From Closterium sp. NIES-65 (Eukaryota > Streptophyta > Zygnematophyceae > Desmidiales > Closteriaceae), in the NCBI GenBank assembly GCA_948144175.1, contig CANXME010001453.1:2790001-2854000 (forward strand): a DNA stretch of 64,000 nucleotides, given 5' to 3'. The position numbers and the translations under genes were made by a program. The notes beneath the pieces are model-generated. The model was not told the origin of the DNA. It saw only the letters and a program-made list of their open reading frames with translations, and did not search any database. How positions within the stretch are numbered: position 1 is the first letter of the stretch; each line of letters begins with the position of its first letter. Of this stretch, positions 8,445 to 18,600 are shown piece by piece.

Positions 8445-11400
8445 TCCTCTGGTAACCCAGTCAGGTTGCTCCAGTCTATAAAGCGTATGAGGGAAAGAGA
8501 GGGGGCAAGGGAGAGTGAGGGAGGGATGGTGGTGAGCCAAGAGAGAGGAGGGAGGACGAGAGTGTGGAGGGTGGGGATGAGGTGAAGGGAAGCGAGCAGG
8601 CTGCTGTTGGCATGGATGTTGCAAAGGCGAAGGGTGAGCGGAGGAGCAGCAGCAGTAGCACCTCCTGTAGTCACACTCTCCACAGTCACGTCGGCTGCAG
8701 TCACTGCATCAGCAATTGTGGCACTGTCCAAAGTCACGCTGTCTACAGTCACGCTCTCTTCAGCGTTTTCAATTATCAGGTCTGTGAGGCTTGGAAGGGG
8801 TGCGAGGCGAAGGAAGAGAGGGAGAGGCATGGAGGGGAGGGAGTTCAGCTGCAGCACATGCAGATGGGGGAAAGGGGGAAGGGGTGCGAGGGGAGTGGAG
8901 AGGGAAGGGGGAGCAGCAAGTTGAGCGGAGGACTGGGTGCAGGGAGTTTGAGTGGAGTGTGAGGAATGTGGGGAGTGTGGGGAGAGTGAGGGAGGGAGGG
9001 GTGGGGAGAGGGACAGGTACTTCAGGTTGGGAGCTTCTTGGGCCAAAAGAGTGAGCACCTCTGCTGCCTGCTGCTCCACTGTACCCCGGTCACCGCTGCT
9101 GCTGCTACTGCTGCCAACGCCGATGCTACCACCGCCATCACCCCTGGCGCTGTTTCTTCTGCTACTGCGCCTGCCGGCTTCCTCACACACGCTGATGGTG
9201 AGCGAGCACAGCTGCTCCAATTCACGCTGCTGCTGCTCCCCCTGGCCTGAAGAACACAGCTGATGACGATGGCGCACGTGCCTGTGCGTGTGCAGCAGTT
9301 GGCACAGGCAGAGGGGCGCGGGAGACTCGGTTGCTGCACCGCTACCACTGCTAGCACTGGTAGCACCGGTTTGTGAGGACGAAGCATGCAGGCAGATTGG
9401 CTGCTGGGCCGAGCTCAGTGGTGCTTGCGAGAGAGGGAGAGGGGCTGGGTTGGGGTGGAGAGCGGTGGAGAGGGAGAGGGAGAGGTGGCGCAGGGAGGGG
9501 AAGGCGGAGAGGGAGGCGAGGAGCGCGGAGGGGCAGGCGCGGGTGTGACAGAAGCGGATGGAGTGGAGGGAGAGGCGCGTGACTGAAGGGAGGTGTGCGC
9601 CAAACGAGGGGAGGAGAAGGTAGGCGATGTCTAGCTGGAGCGTGCTGAGGGCCGCGAGTCGTGAGCGCGGGAGGAGGGAGGTTGGAGGGGAGTGTGCAGG
9701 GGTGGAGGCGCGAGGGGAGAGTGGAGGTGTCACTGCCGGACTAGAAGGTTTGTGGCAGCGCAGCTGGGGGTGAAAGGCAGGTAGAGGGTCGCTGGAGGAG
9801 GCGTGGGAGAAGGGGCAGTGCGTGGCGCCGGCAGCACTCACATGGCGCGACGAGAGACCAGCAGCAACGGACGCAACACCAGCTGTAGCACTAGCAGGAG
9901 GAGCAGCAGCCGCAGCAGCACCATCGATAGCAGCAGCTGCACGTGCAGCAGCAGCACGTGGCGGAGAAGGAGAAACGTTCACTCCCTTCACTTTCACCTC
10001 CTCTGACTGCTGCACCTCTCCCTTCAACGGCTCCGATTGCATCTCGCCGCTCGAGTCCGTGTCCTGAATCGGAGGGGCTGAGAGCGGTGCGAGGACCTCG
10101 AGGGTCGTGAGACGGCTCATCCGCGCCACGTGGCAGTACACGTTACAGTCACACTCGCTACAGCACGACCCGGTATCCAGCCGGAGCGACTCCAGGCCAG
10201 TCAGCGACCACAGCGACTCGGGGATGACTGCTGACGTAGAGTGACGGCGGCTCCCTGCGTGGCGACTCGGTTCGTCCTCGTTATAAGACCCTGTAGGCGC
10301 ATGGTGCTTAAAGAAGAGAGCGGTTAACGACGGCGCAAGGCCAGCGAAAAGGGCCGGCGAGAGGACGGCAGGGGAGTGCGGCAGTGCTGCGTCAAGCTGC
10401 GTCGGCAGCTGTAGGCCGGCCATAACGTGCAGCTCGTGCGGAGTGAGCGATACGCTATCAGACGATACGCGATCCGGCGGTGGCGGGTGATAAGTGATCG
10501 TCAGGGAGAGCGACTCGAGGCAGGCGAGATGGGAGAAGGGCGATCCGGATTGTAGGATGGGCTCCGCGGGGAGGGAGAGCGAGAGTGAGAGGCGCTTGAG
10601 ACGCTTAGCTAAGAAAAACGCTTTGGGAAGAAACACGAGCGGGAGAGCAAGGCTCGTGAGGCGGGAAAAGCAGTGCGCGGCGATCCTTGGAAGAAAAACA
10701 TTGCTGCCGTCTCCGCCGTCGCTGCCGCCGCTACCGATGCTGTCGAGTTCGTTCAGCACGGCGAACCTTCCTTGCAGGTACAGCGCCGTGAGTCGCGGAC
10801 AACCTCTCGCTAATGTCTCCAGGCCTTCCGCTAACCTACCCGTGCCTCTCACATCGGGTCGCGATACCACCTCTAAGGCGCACGACTCGAGCGACTTCAA
10901 TCCACCACCGTCCGGCTTTAGTCCTCCCTCGTCAATGCTGCTACCAGCGACACGGCTCTTCCTCTCACCTCCTAGAATCTTCAGGATCGGGCCCAGATGT
11001 TCCGCGCGGCATGCCAAGCCGACGCTTAGCAGGTTGGGGACCTGCCGAACCAGCATCCGAACCTGGCTTGGCGACCATTCCTTTGGGGAGCTCCACAATC
11101 CGTGAGAGAGCAGCGATTCTTCGCCACGTGGCAGAATGCAATTGGCTCCTCCCGGCGCCGTAATCGCCGTCCAGCTCTCGATTATGGAAGGATCGCGACG
11201 CGCGACGAACCCACGGTTGCTGACGTCAGCCAAGAAGAGACTGGAGTGCGCTTGAACGGGATCGAAGACCGTGGACACGTGGCGCACGGCCATTGGAGAG
11301 ACGCGACGCCATGCTTTGCAGACGCAGAGAGCGGAAACGACGTCCTTGCGATCGTGAAGCTTCTGAAGGATCTTCGCGACAATCGCATCGTCCATTCGTG

Positions 11401-11530
11401 AAATGGGGGACTTCAACGACGACTCGTCGTCTTCCGTTACGTGCTTCCGTAATATCGTGCTCTCGCAGCCCATTTCCATTTCTTCGGGTCGCCCGCTGTA
11501 AGGCGATCTCGATGCGCAAAATTGCCACAC
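8324..11530 (-). CDS. F-box / leucine-rich protein, 1068 aa, single exon
   Basis: An F-box-like segment lies at about residues 43-82 (ISRMDDAIVAKILQKL ... ALCVCKAWRRVSP), the usual N-terminal position for binding SKP1 in an SCF ubiquitin ligase. The rest has irregular Leu-rich repeats (LxxLxLxx patterns at about 225-440 and 640-1060) that could bind substrate, separated by Ala/Ser/Pro/His-rich low-complexity inserts, notably 505-640 and 720-840. The start is the first Met; MEMGCES at residue 18 is an alternative. The gene is intronless, unlike its neighbours, and its 3' end is duplicated just downstream (8191-8293). The substrate is unknown. Confidence 0.8.
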   Translation of the reverse strand: MWQFCASRSPYSGRPEEMEMGCESTILRKHVTEDDESSLKSPISRMDDAIVAKILQKLHDRKDVVSALCVCKAWRRVSPMAVRHVSTVFDPVQAHSSLFLADVSNRGFVARRDPSIIESWTAITAPGGANCILPRGEESLLSHGLWSSPKEWSPSQVRMLVRQVPNLLSVGLACRAEHLGPILKILGGERKSRVAGSSIDEGGLKPDGGGLKSLESCALEVVSRPDVRGTGRLAEGLETLARGCPRLTALYLQGRFAVLNELDSIGSGGSDGGDGSNVFLPRIAAHCFSRLTSLALPLVFLPKAFFLAKRLKRLSLSLSLPAEPILQSGSPFSHLACLESLSLTITYHPPPPDRVSSDSVSLTPHELHVMAGLQLPTQLDAALPHSPAVLSPALFAGLAPSLTALFFKHHAPTGSYNEDEPSRHAGSRRHSTSAVIPESLWSLTGLESLRLDTGSCCSECDCNVYCHVARMSRLTTLEVLAPLSAPPIQDTDSSGEMQSEPLKGEVQQSEEVKVKGVNVSPSPPRAAAARAAAAIDGAAAAAAPPASATAGVASVAAGLSSRHVSAAGATHCPFSHASSSDPLPAFHPQLRCHKPSSPAVTPPLSPRASTPAHSPPTSLLPRSRLAALSTLQLDIAYLLLPSFGAHLPSVTRLSLHSIRFCHTRACPSALLASLSAFPSLRHLSLSLSTALHPNPAPLPLSQAPLSSAQQPICLHASSSQTGATSASSGSGAATESPAPLCLCQLLHTHRHVRHRHQLCSSGQGEQQQRELEQLCSLTISVCEEAGRRSSRRNSARGDGGGSIGVGSSSSSSGDRGTVEQQAAEVLTLLAQEAPNLKYLSLSPPLPPSLSPHSPHSSHSTQTPCTQSSAQLAAPPSLSTPLAPLPPFPHLHVLQLNSLPSMPLPLFLRLAPLPSLTDLIIENAEESVTVDSVTLDSATIADAVTAADVTVESVTTGGATAAAPPLTLRLCNIHANSSLLASLHLIPTLHTLVLPPLSWLTTIPPSLSLAPSLSLIRFIDWSNLTGLPEEVAKAPSVLKEIEIRGEHSVGYLSSKLQDLVSFRESRCLV

Positions 11531-12527
11531 TTTCTAATATAGCCCAAGGTCAACGATGGCCAAATGCTAGTGGGTTCCAGTAAGAACAAGCGAGGAGCTT
11601 GACGACAGGCACCTTCTCTGCAGCAATCAGAATTAGAAAACCGTTATCAGAATTTTACTGTATGCACTCGCATGTGCAGAAAGAAGAGACAACTAGGTTG
11701 GGCATGGGCTGGCGGGAGAGCACAGAAATAGGAAGCTTTTAGGAGGGTGGTGGGAGAGGTGGCAGGAAACAGACTACGAGGGGAGATGGTTGGTTTTGAG
11801 GTCAAGAAGGCAGACTAGTGAAATGTTCACGAACTGGTCAGAGCAGTTTGGCAAGGCGACGCGGCGACGTCGTTAGGCGGTGCGGTGAATGCGCACCGCG
11901 CAGAGACAAGGCACCAGTTGTATACCGCTGACCAGCAACAGCCACGTGGCGGAATTGACTAGTCAGCAGCTGTCTCAGTGAGGGAACCAGAAAGCGGCTC
12001 CAATTGGCTGGAGTTTGTGTACGTCTGTCGGTTCACACGTGCTATAAAGACGACAGCACTTTGTGGTTGTGTGGTACGAGGCGCATCGCGGTGCTTTTCA
12101 CGCACTTCACCACCCTGTCGGTGAGCCAACTCAGCATCGAGAAGACGTAGAATTCGTGCGACCAGCACAGCAAATAAAATATTGGTCCCGCTTTGCATTT
12201 TATCGGATTGGGCCCTTGGATGTCACGCCGACCAGAAATGCGCACCGCTTTATAGTGGGCGACCTCGTTAGAGTGTTGAAGTCCTGCCAGTTATCGATCC
12301 GCATCTCGGTACCCCTACAATAAATAAAGACGAATTTTCAGTCTCTATTGCTTAACTCAAACCTTTAAAACCATGTTCCCAGAATCCCAGAATCCCAGAC
12401 TCACCCACATTGGTTTACTTAGCGAGCACATTGCCGCACACTTTGTCGAAATTAGTGTGCACATTGCCTAATCCCAAAACTAAGATGATTTGCAAGATGA
12501 AGATTCAGCAAGCTAACATTGGCCATG
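11531..12527. other. Intergenic region between two minus-strand genes
   Basis: It contains the probable upstream region of the F-box gene. Further along there is a plus-strand promoter-like set: a CCAAT box (about 11999-12003), TATAAA at 12043-12048 and AATAAATAAA at about 12320-12329. An 86-codon frame at 12063-12323 starts too close to the TATA box to be convincing. A short non-coding transcript or a decayed gene is possible. Confidence 0.35.
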
Positions 12528-12973
12528 TCAGTCAGACTTCGAGCTTGCATATGCAAGCAAAATGGCAGACACTACGACAGGAGTAATGATAATCGTGAGG
12601 GCAACAGCCAGGCTGGGTGACTCTGTAAGCTGCGGCACAATGAAAAGGCTTCCGTATTTTATTGCCACCGCTCCCACCACACACCCCCCTAAAGCTTTGG
12701 CGAAGTATGGTCCATCGTCCTGATGCAAGGTTGGAGGGAAATGGGACAAGGTTGAGCAGGGGGGGGGTGCGCACAAAATGTGAGGTGGACACATAGCCTT
12801 GCATAGCCTGATGGAAGGATAGATAGTGCTAGAGCATGATGATGTATAGTAGCACATTATGATATATAGTAGCACATGATGATATATATATATATATATA
12901 TATAGAAGGACATGATGATATAGTAGCACATGATGATAGATAGTAGCACAAGATGATGATGATGATGATAGAT

Positions 12974-13063
<90 letters not shown>

Positions 13064-13770
13064 GGATGGATGGATGGATGGATGGATGGATGGATGGATG
13101 GATGGATGGATGGATGGATGGATGGATGGATGGATGGATGGATGGATGGATGGATGGATGGATGGATGGATGGATGGATGGATGGATGGATGGATGGATG
13201 GATGGATGGATGGATGGATGGATGGATGGATGGATAGATGGATGGATGGATGGATGGATGGATGGATGGATGGATAGATAGATAGATAGATAAATAGCTG
13301 GACAGGCTGGCAAGGCGGCAAGGTAAAATTAGGAGGGACCAGGCAAACCATCTCCATCACCCTTCAAATCTAATAATCTGCCTCCTTCCCCCCTTCCTCC
13401 CCCTTCCCCTCGCTCCCCGCCTCCTCCCTTCCTCCCCCCCCCCTCACCCTCTCACCTCCACACTCCTCCCCCTTTCCCCCTAACGCCTCCCCCACACACG
13501 GCTACCCTCAGCGGGGATTACCTTGGAAAATAGGGGGCGTTTCTCGTCCGCGTGCCCACGTCCCTGTCCGCTTTCACCCTTGCTCGATGCCCTCATCGCC
13601 ACTCCTGCACTCCTGCGCGGAACCCCCAAACTCCGAAGCTGCCGCTGCTGCTGACCCTCGCGCCGCACAGGGAAAAAGAGTGAATGCGACGATAAGGGTT
13701 GACGGGGTGCTGTGAGCACAGCAGAGGCTGACGTCGTTGGTACGGACGTCATTGTTGCTGCTGACGTCAT
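12528..13770 (-). CDS. Small, probably plastid-targeted membrane protein, two exons, 146 aa
   Basis: Exon 1 is 13770-13522 (249 nt) and exon 2 is 12719-12528 (192 nt); both junctions are phase 0, with donor AAG|GTAATC and acceptor CATCAG|GAC. The N-terminal ~60 residues are Ser/Thr/Ala/Arg-rich without acidic residues up to the [11 protein letters not shown] region, which looks like a chloroplast transit peptide. The mature part ([12 protein letters not shown]...) has two hydrophobic segments ([18 protein letters not shown] and [20 protein letters not shown]) and ends ASSKSD. I do not recognise the family; a thylakoid or envelope protein is inferred. The intron holds a large tetranucleotide repeat. 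The gene is divergent from the glycosyltransferase gene at 15020. Confidence 0.7.
12963..13295. repeat. Compound GATA / GATG microsatellite in the intron
   Basis: About 90 bp of (GATA)n passes directly into about 220 bp of (GATG)n with isolated GATA interruptions near 13234, then returns to (GATA)n. It lies in the intron of the small plastid protein gene. The long Ile-His-Pro-Ser and Met-Asp-Gly-Trp frames here are products of the repeat. Confidence 0.95.
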
Positions 13771-14900
13771 CGTCGGTGGTGAGGCACGTGGGTTTTTGTC
13801 AGCGGCGGAGCTGGATGGACGAGGCGGGAGATAGGGCTGGAGGAAGGTGCGGCGGGGATGGTAAGTGGCAGCAATCTAGGGTAAATGTTAGCGGGAGATA
13901 TGGCAGGATTGCTGTAGGTAGCACTGGACCTCAAAGTAAGGAAATTTCGTCGTGGAAGTCGAAAAAGAGTGGGAAACAAACCCGACAATGAGACAAACCG
14001 TTATAGCTCGTCGAGGAAAGTAATTAACAACTAGCAGCTAACTAGGTTCAGACAAATAACAAAACGGAATGAGAGGAAGCTCCTGCGGGCCCTGCTCTGA
14101 AAGGTGCTGCTCGACAGGTCGCCCGATGCGCGGAAACGATTATGTCGGTCTGGACTTTCGATTAGAGCAGCAAGGACGAAATTCTAAATTCTGCCGCTCC
14201 CCACTTTCCCGCACATGGGCGGGGCGCGGAGGACCTCGCGGAAGATTTGGCGGAGGAAAGATGTGGTTCTGGTTTGTGGATCTGTAGTTGACGAATGTAT
14301 CTCAACCTAACGAATATGTACGGAGCGTTACGAAGCTATAGAATGTCGTGAATTCGTGAAGGTTTGGGAACCAAGTATGATGCTCTCCGCAGTCCCGAGA
14401 ACCTTCGGTGTCACAGTTTTCCAAAAAGATCGCGGCGCTCGTAGATGTCAAGGCACAGATAGCCAATCAGGAGAAGACACACACTTCCTCTTTGGTCTAA
14501 TAACTGCATTCTGAACACGCCCTCAAGTGTACACGTCTCTCGAACCAACGATCCATCCCTTTCACCCATCACACTCACACTTCACAGACTGATCAATTCT
14601 CTGACATCGCATTTTTCCCTTTTTGTCCAGTCACCCTGACTGACATCTTTCGTGCCCGACTCCGCCCTTCAGGGGGGATTTTCACAGGAAATCGGCACGA
14701 TTACTATCAGCAAGTCCAACGGCAGTGCGACACAACCCACAGTAGCCACGCAGAACTGCCACGTCTAAATTTTCCCTTCATCCAGTGATCCCACCGACCC
14801 TTGAGCTCATTCGGGCTTCGTTCACGACAAGCAGTCCACCTCTCGGTCCCCATAGCTGCATGATACCTCGATTCTGAGCCGCATCTCACAAATCGGCGCC
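13771..14900. other. Divergent intergenic region (putative bidirectional promoter)
   Basis: About 1.1 kb between the minus-strand plastid-protein gene and the plus-strand glycosyltransferase gene. No convincing coding frame is present. TGACGTC/TGACGT words occur at about 13729-13770, inside and beside the exon-1 start of the minus-strand gene. Confidence 0.4.
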
Positions 14901-15084
14901 ACCAGCGCGTCTCAGTCACCATGTCGCGTAGATCCTCTCCGACATCCATCCCTACTACTATTTCACGCTAGTGCTTCTCGCGTCTCTGAAAATTTGCCCC
15001 AGCAGCGCGTCTCGTCATCATGTCGCGTAGACTCCCTGCCACATCTACCCCTACTACTATCTCTCGCCAGTGCTGCTCGCGGCT
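14901..15084 (+). repeat. Duplicated start region of the glycosyltransferase gene, creating a uORF
   Basis: 14901-14983 and 15002-15084 are diverged direct copies that include the start codon context (CATGTCGCGTAG). In the upstream copy the ATG at 14921 opens a 16-codon frame ended by TAG at 14969-14971. If it lies in the transcript it is an upstream ORF ahead of the main ATG at 15020. Confidence 0.8.
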
Positions 15085-15563
15085 CAGATTCTCCACCCGG
15101 CGCCTCTCCACCCCTTCATCCCCTCTGGTGTCAACCGCCAGAACAGCAGTCTCGCTTCTCACATCCCTCGTTATAGTCATCTCCGTTATACCATCCTCGG
15201 GTCCTCCACAATCAAACTTTCGATCATATTCCGTCTCGTTACTATCACAATCCAATGGCATTCGAGTGTTGGCGGAGGCGTGGCGTTTCAAGGAGAATCC
15301 TCTTGAACATGCGAAACATCCGCGCATGGTTACCCTGTTCTCCGTGGAGTGCGGTCCCTACTTTGACTGGCAGACCGTGGGGCTCATGCACAGCTACAGG
15401 TATGCAGGGGGAGAGTGTGTGCGTGGGTGCGACTTTTGAGGCGCCTCAAAATCGGTTACTCTGTTCTCCGTAGAGTGTACTTTGACTGGCAGACCGGGGG
15501 GCTCATGCACAGCTACAGGTGGGGGGGTGAGTGTGTGTGTGTGAATAGCTTATGCGTACAGGT

Positions 15564-15612
<49 letters not shown>

Positions 15613-18600
15613 CGTGTGTGTGTGTGTGTGTGTGTGTTTCTGTGTGTGCATGTGGGAGGCCGAGGAGAGGGAGAGAGGGGAGTGCGTGTGGGAGGGAGAT
15701 GAGAAGAATGGGAGGGGGAGAGGGGATGTGGTGGTCTGTGTGTGTGAGTGAGGGGAAGGCGGAAGGAGTGGGGTTCATGCATGGCTACAGGCTATATCAC
15801 TGAAATCGTGTGATTGGGCCATATCTTGTCTCTGCCTGCCTGCTGTTCCCCTTACACCAGGCGCAGCCGCGCAGCAAGCAACCGGGCCCCAACACCAGAC
15901 TCCTCAGCTGCACGGAGGAGCAGCCGGGGGATTACCCCAACATGGACCTTGCTCCCACGACGCACACCATCATCTCTCCCATGTGCTGCCTTTCACACGT
16001 CCTGTGTTATGTTCTGTCTACCCGTCTGCCCTTTCCCCTTCTCCAGGCGCAGCAAGCAACCAGGCCCCATCACTCGCCTGCTCAGCTGCACAGAGGAGCA
16101 GCTAAAGGATTACCCCAACATGGACCTCGCTCCCACGCACACCGTGCCCTCCATGTCCCTCGACCCCAAGACTGGCGAGTGGTAGGTCTCTATATGTGTG
16201 GGGAGGTCGAGTGATTCGTACCTGTCTGGCGGGACTGCTTGTGTTCTGCTTGCATCGCAACACAGCAGCTGAGGGACTACCCCAACATGGACCTCGCTCC
16301 CACACACACCGTGCCCTCAATCAATGTCTCTCGACCCCAAGACTGGCGAGTGGTAGGTTGTCTGGGGCTTGGCTTGCTCGCTCTTCTCCTTGTCGTCTGG
16401 TTTCAAACTGAGTCGCATCTCACTCACTACAAGGCAGCAGAGTTAAGGTAGTACCCCAAGATGCACCTCGCTCCCACACATACCGTGCCATGCCATGGTG
16501 ACTTTTGAAATCGACTCAAAAGTCACCTCGCTCCCACACATACCGTGCCATGCCATGCATGAGTGAGTTTCAAACCCAACACTGTTGTGTTGAGTGGTAA
16601 CACACTGGCGAGTGGTATGCCGCCGCTGTTGTGCCCTGTGGCTATGTGGCAGTGCTGTGCTGTGTGTGGCTAGGTTGAGTACGGTTTTTTCTCCCTTCTC
16701 TTCCTTCCTCTTCCTGTCCTCCCCCCCCTTCCCCTCCCCTCCCTCCCTCACCCTCGACAGGTACCCAGCAATCAATAAGCCCTACGGCGTGTGGCACTGG
16801 GTGCAGCACAGCCCACAAGCAAAGCAGGCGGAGTGGGTGGTGATTCTGGACTCTAAACTGTTACCCACTGTCTCTCTCCTCTTCCTCCTCTCCTCCCACC
16901 CCTTCCCCGCCACGCCCTCTCGCCCCCGCTGCAGGTACCCAGCAATCAACAAGCCCTACGGCGTGTGGCACTGGGTGCAGCACAGCCCTTGTCTTCCCTC
17001 CCTCCCTCACTCGCCCCCCTCACACCCCTCTCTCTTACCTCCCTCACCCACTACAGGTATCCAGCAATCAACAAGCCCTATGGGGTGTGGCACTGGGTGC
17101 AGCACAGCCCACAGGCGGAGTGGGTGGTGGTTCTAGATTCTGATGTGTTGCTTGCTCTCTCCCTCTTCTCCCTCTTCTCCCTCTTCTTCCTCCCTGTCTC
17201 CCCCTCACCCACTACAGGTACCCAGCAATCAACAAGCCCTACGGCGTGTGGCACTGGGTGCAGCACAGCCCGCAGGCACAGCAGGTGGAGTGGGTCGTGA
17301 TCCTCGACGCTGACATGGTCATCAGAGCGCCCGTCACTCCTTGGGGCGTGAAAGCAGACAAGGGCAAACCAGTTGCTGCCTATTACGGGTACGTTCGAGC
17401 ATGAAAACCCCAGCGGTATTGTGTTGGGAAAGTGCAAGCACAGCAGGCGGAGTGGGTGGTGATCCTGGACGCTGACATGGTCATCAGGGCGCCCGTCACC
17501 TCGTGGGGCGTGAAAGCAGGCAAGGGCAGGCCAGTTGCCGCCTATTACGGGTACGTAGAGTCTGGTGGGGTAAAGACGGGGCACAGGCACCTTGGCGCAC
17601 CAGTGTGTGCGTTGGAAGAGCAGAAGGCAGAGTGGGCGGTGGTTCTAGACGCTGACATCCCTTGATGTGGTGGGCTATCAGAGCGCCCATCACCCCGTGG
17701 GGCGTCAAGGCAAGGAAGGGCAAACCAGTTGCGGCCTATTACGGGTATGTGCGAGCAAGAAAGCCCTGCAAGGCTCGTGTTTGCAAGCACAGCAGGCGGA
17801 GTGGGTGGGCGGTGGTTCTAGACGCTGACATCCCTTGATGTGGTGGGCTATCAGAGCGCCCATCACCCCGTGGGGCGTCAAGGCAGAGAAGGCAACGTAT
17901 TGGTTGTTTCGCACTCATGGCGGCTGCCTGTCCGTCTCTGTTCTCTCGGCTCCTCACCTCCTCCTGCCCCCTTGTTCCTCCCCCCACTCCCTCCTCTCTC
18001 CCCCTCAGCTACCTCATCGGTTGTGACAACATACTGGCCCAGCTGCACACCAAGCACCCCGAGCTGTGTCCCAAAGTGGGCGGATTCATAGTCATGCACA
18101 TTGACGATCTGCGCCGCTTCGCCCCGCTCTGGCTCAGCAAGACACAGGAGGTGCGCTTTAGGGGGATGTTGATGTGAGCCAAAGGGAGCCACAAGGCAAA
18201 GCAAGGTGAGTTCCGGTGGCGGCCTTGCCACCCTTAAGTGACCAGGTGTGTCCCAAAGTGGGCGGATTCATGGTCATGCACATTGAAAACCTGTGCCGCT
18301 TCGCCCCGCTCTGGCTCAGCAAGACACAGGAGGTGCATTGTCTCATGTCAAAAGGAATCGAGCTGGCTGTGACTAGATTTTATCATGCACAGTTGTCGGA
18401 GTGTCGTCCGCAAGTGCAACGTTTCTCATCTTCTTGTTCGCTTCTCTTGAGGAGCCTCAAAAGTTCTCTCCCTCCCGTTCAGGTGCGAGCGGACAAGGCC
18501 CACGACGTGAGGAACATCACAGGAGACGTGTACTCATCAGGGTGGCTTTAGAGCCGAATCAAATGTCTCTTTATGTCTCATGCGGTTCTCTCTAACTTCT

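Noticed and set aside
12063-12323. 86-aa ORF after a TATA box
   Set aside because: The ATG is only about 15 bp from the TATA box, upstream of any expected transcript start.
12857-13360. Long Ile-His-Pro-Ser and Met-Asp-Gly-Trp repeat proteins
   Set aside because: Pure tetranucleotide microsatellite read in frame; it lies in an intron.
15503-15803. Cys-Val and His-Thr repeat ORFs
   Set aside because: Translation of a (GT)n microsatellite in intron 1 of the glycosyltransferase gene.
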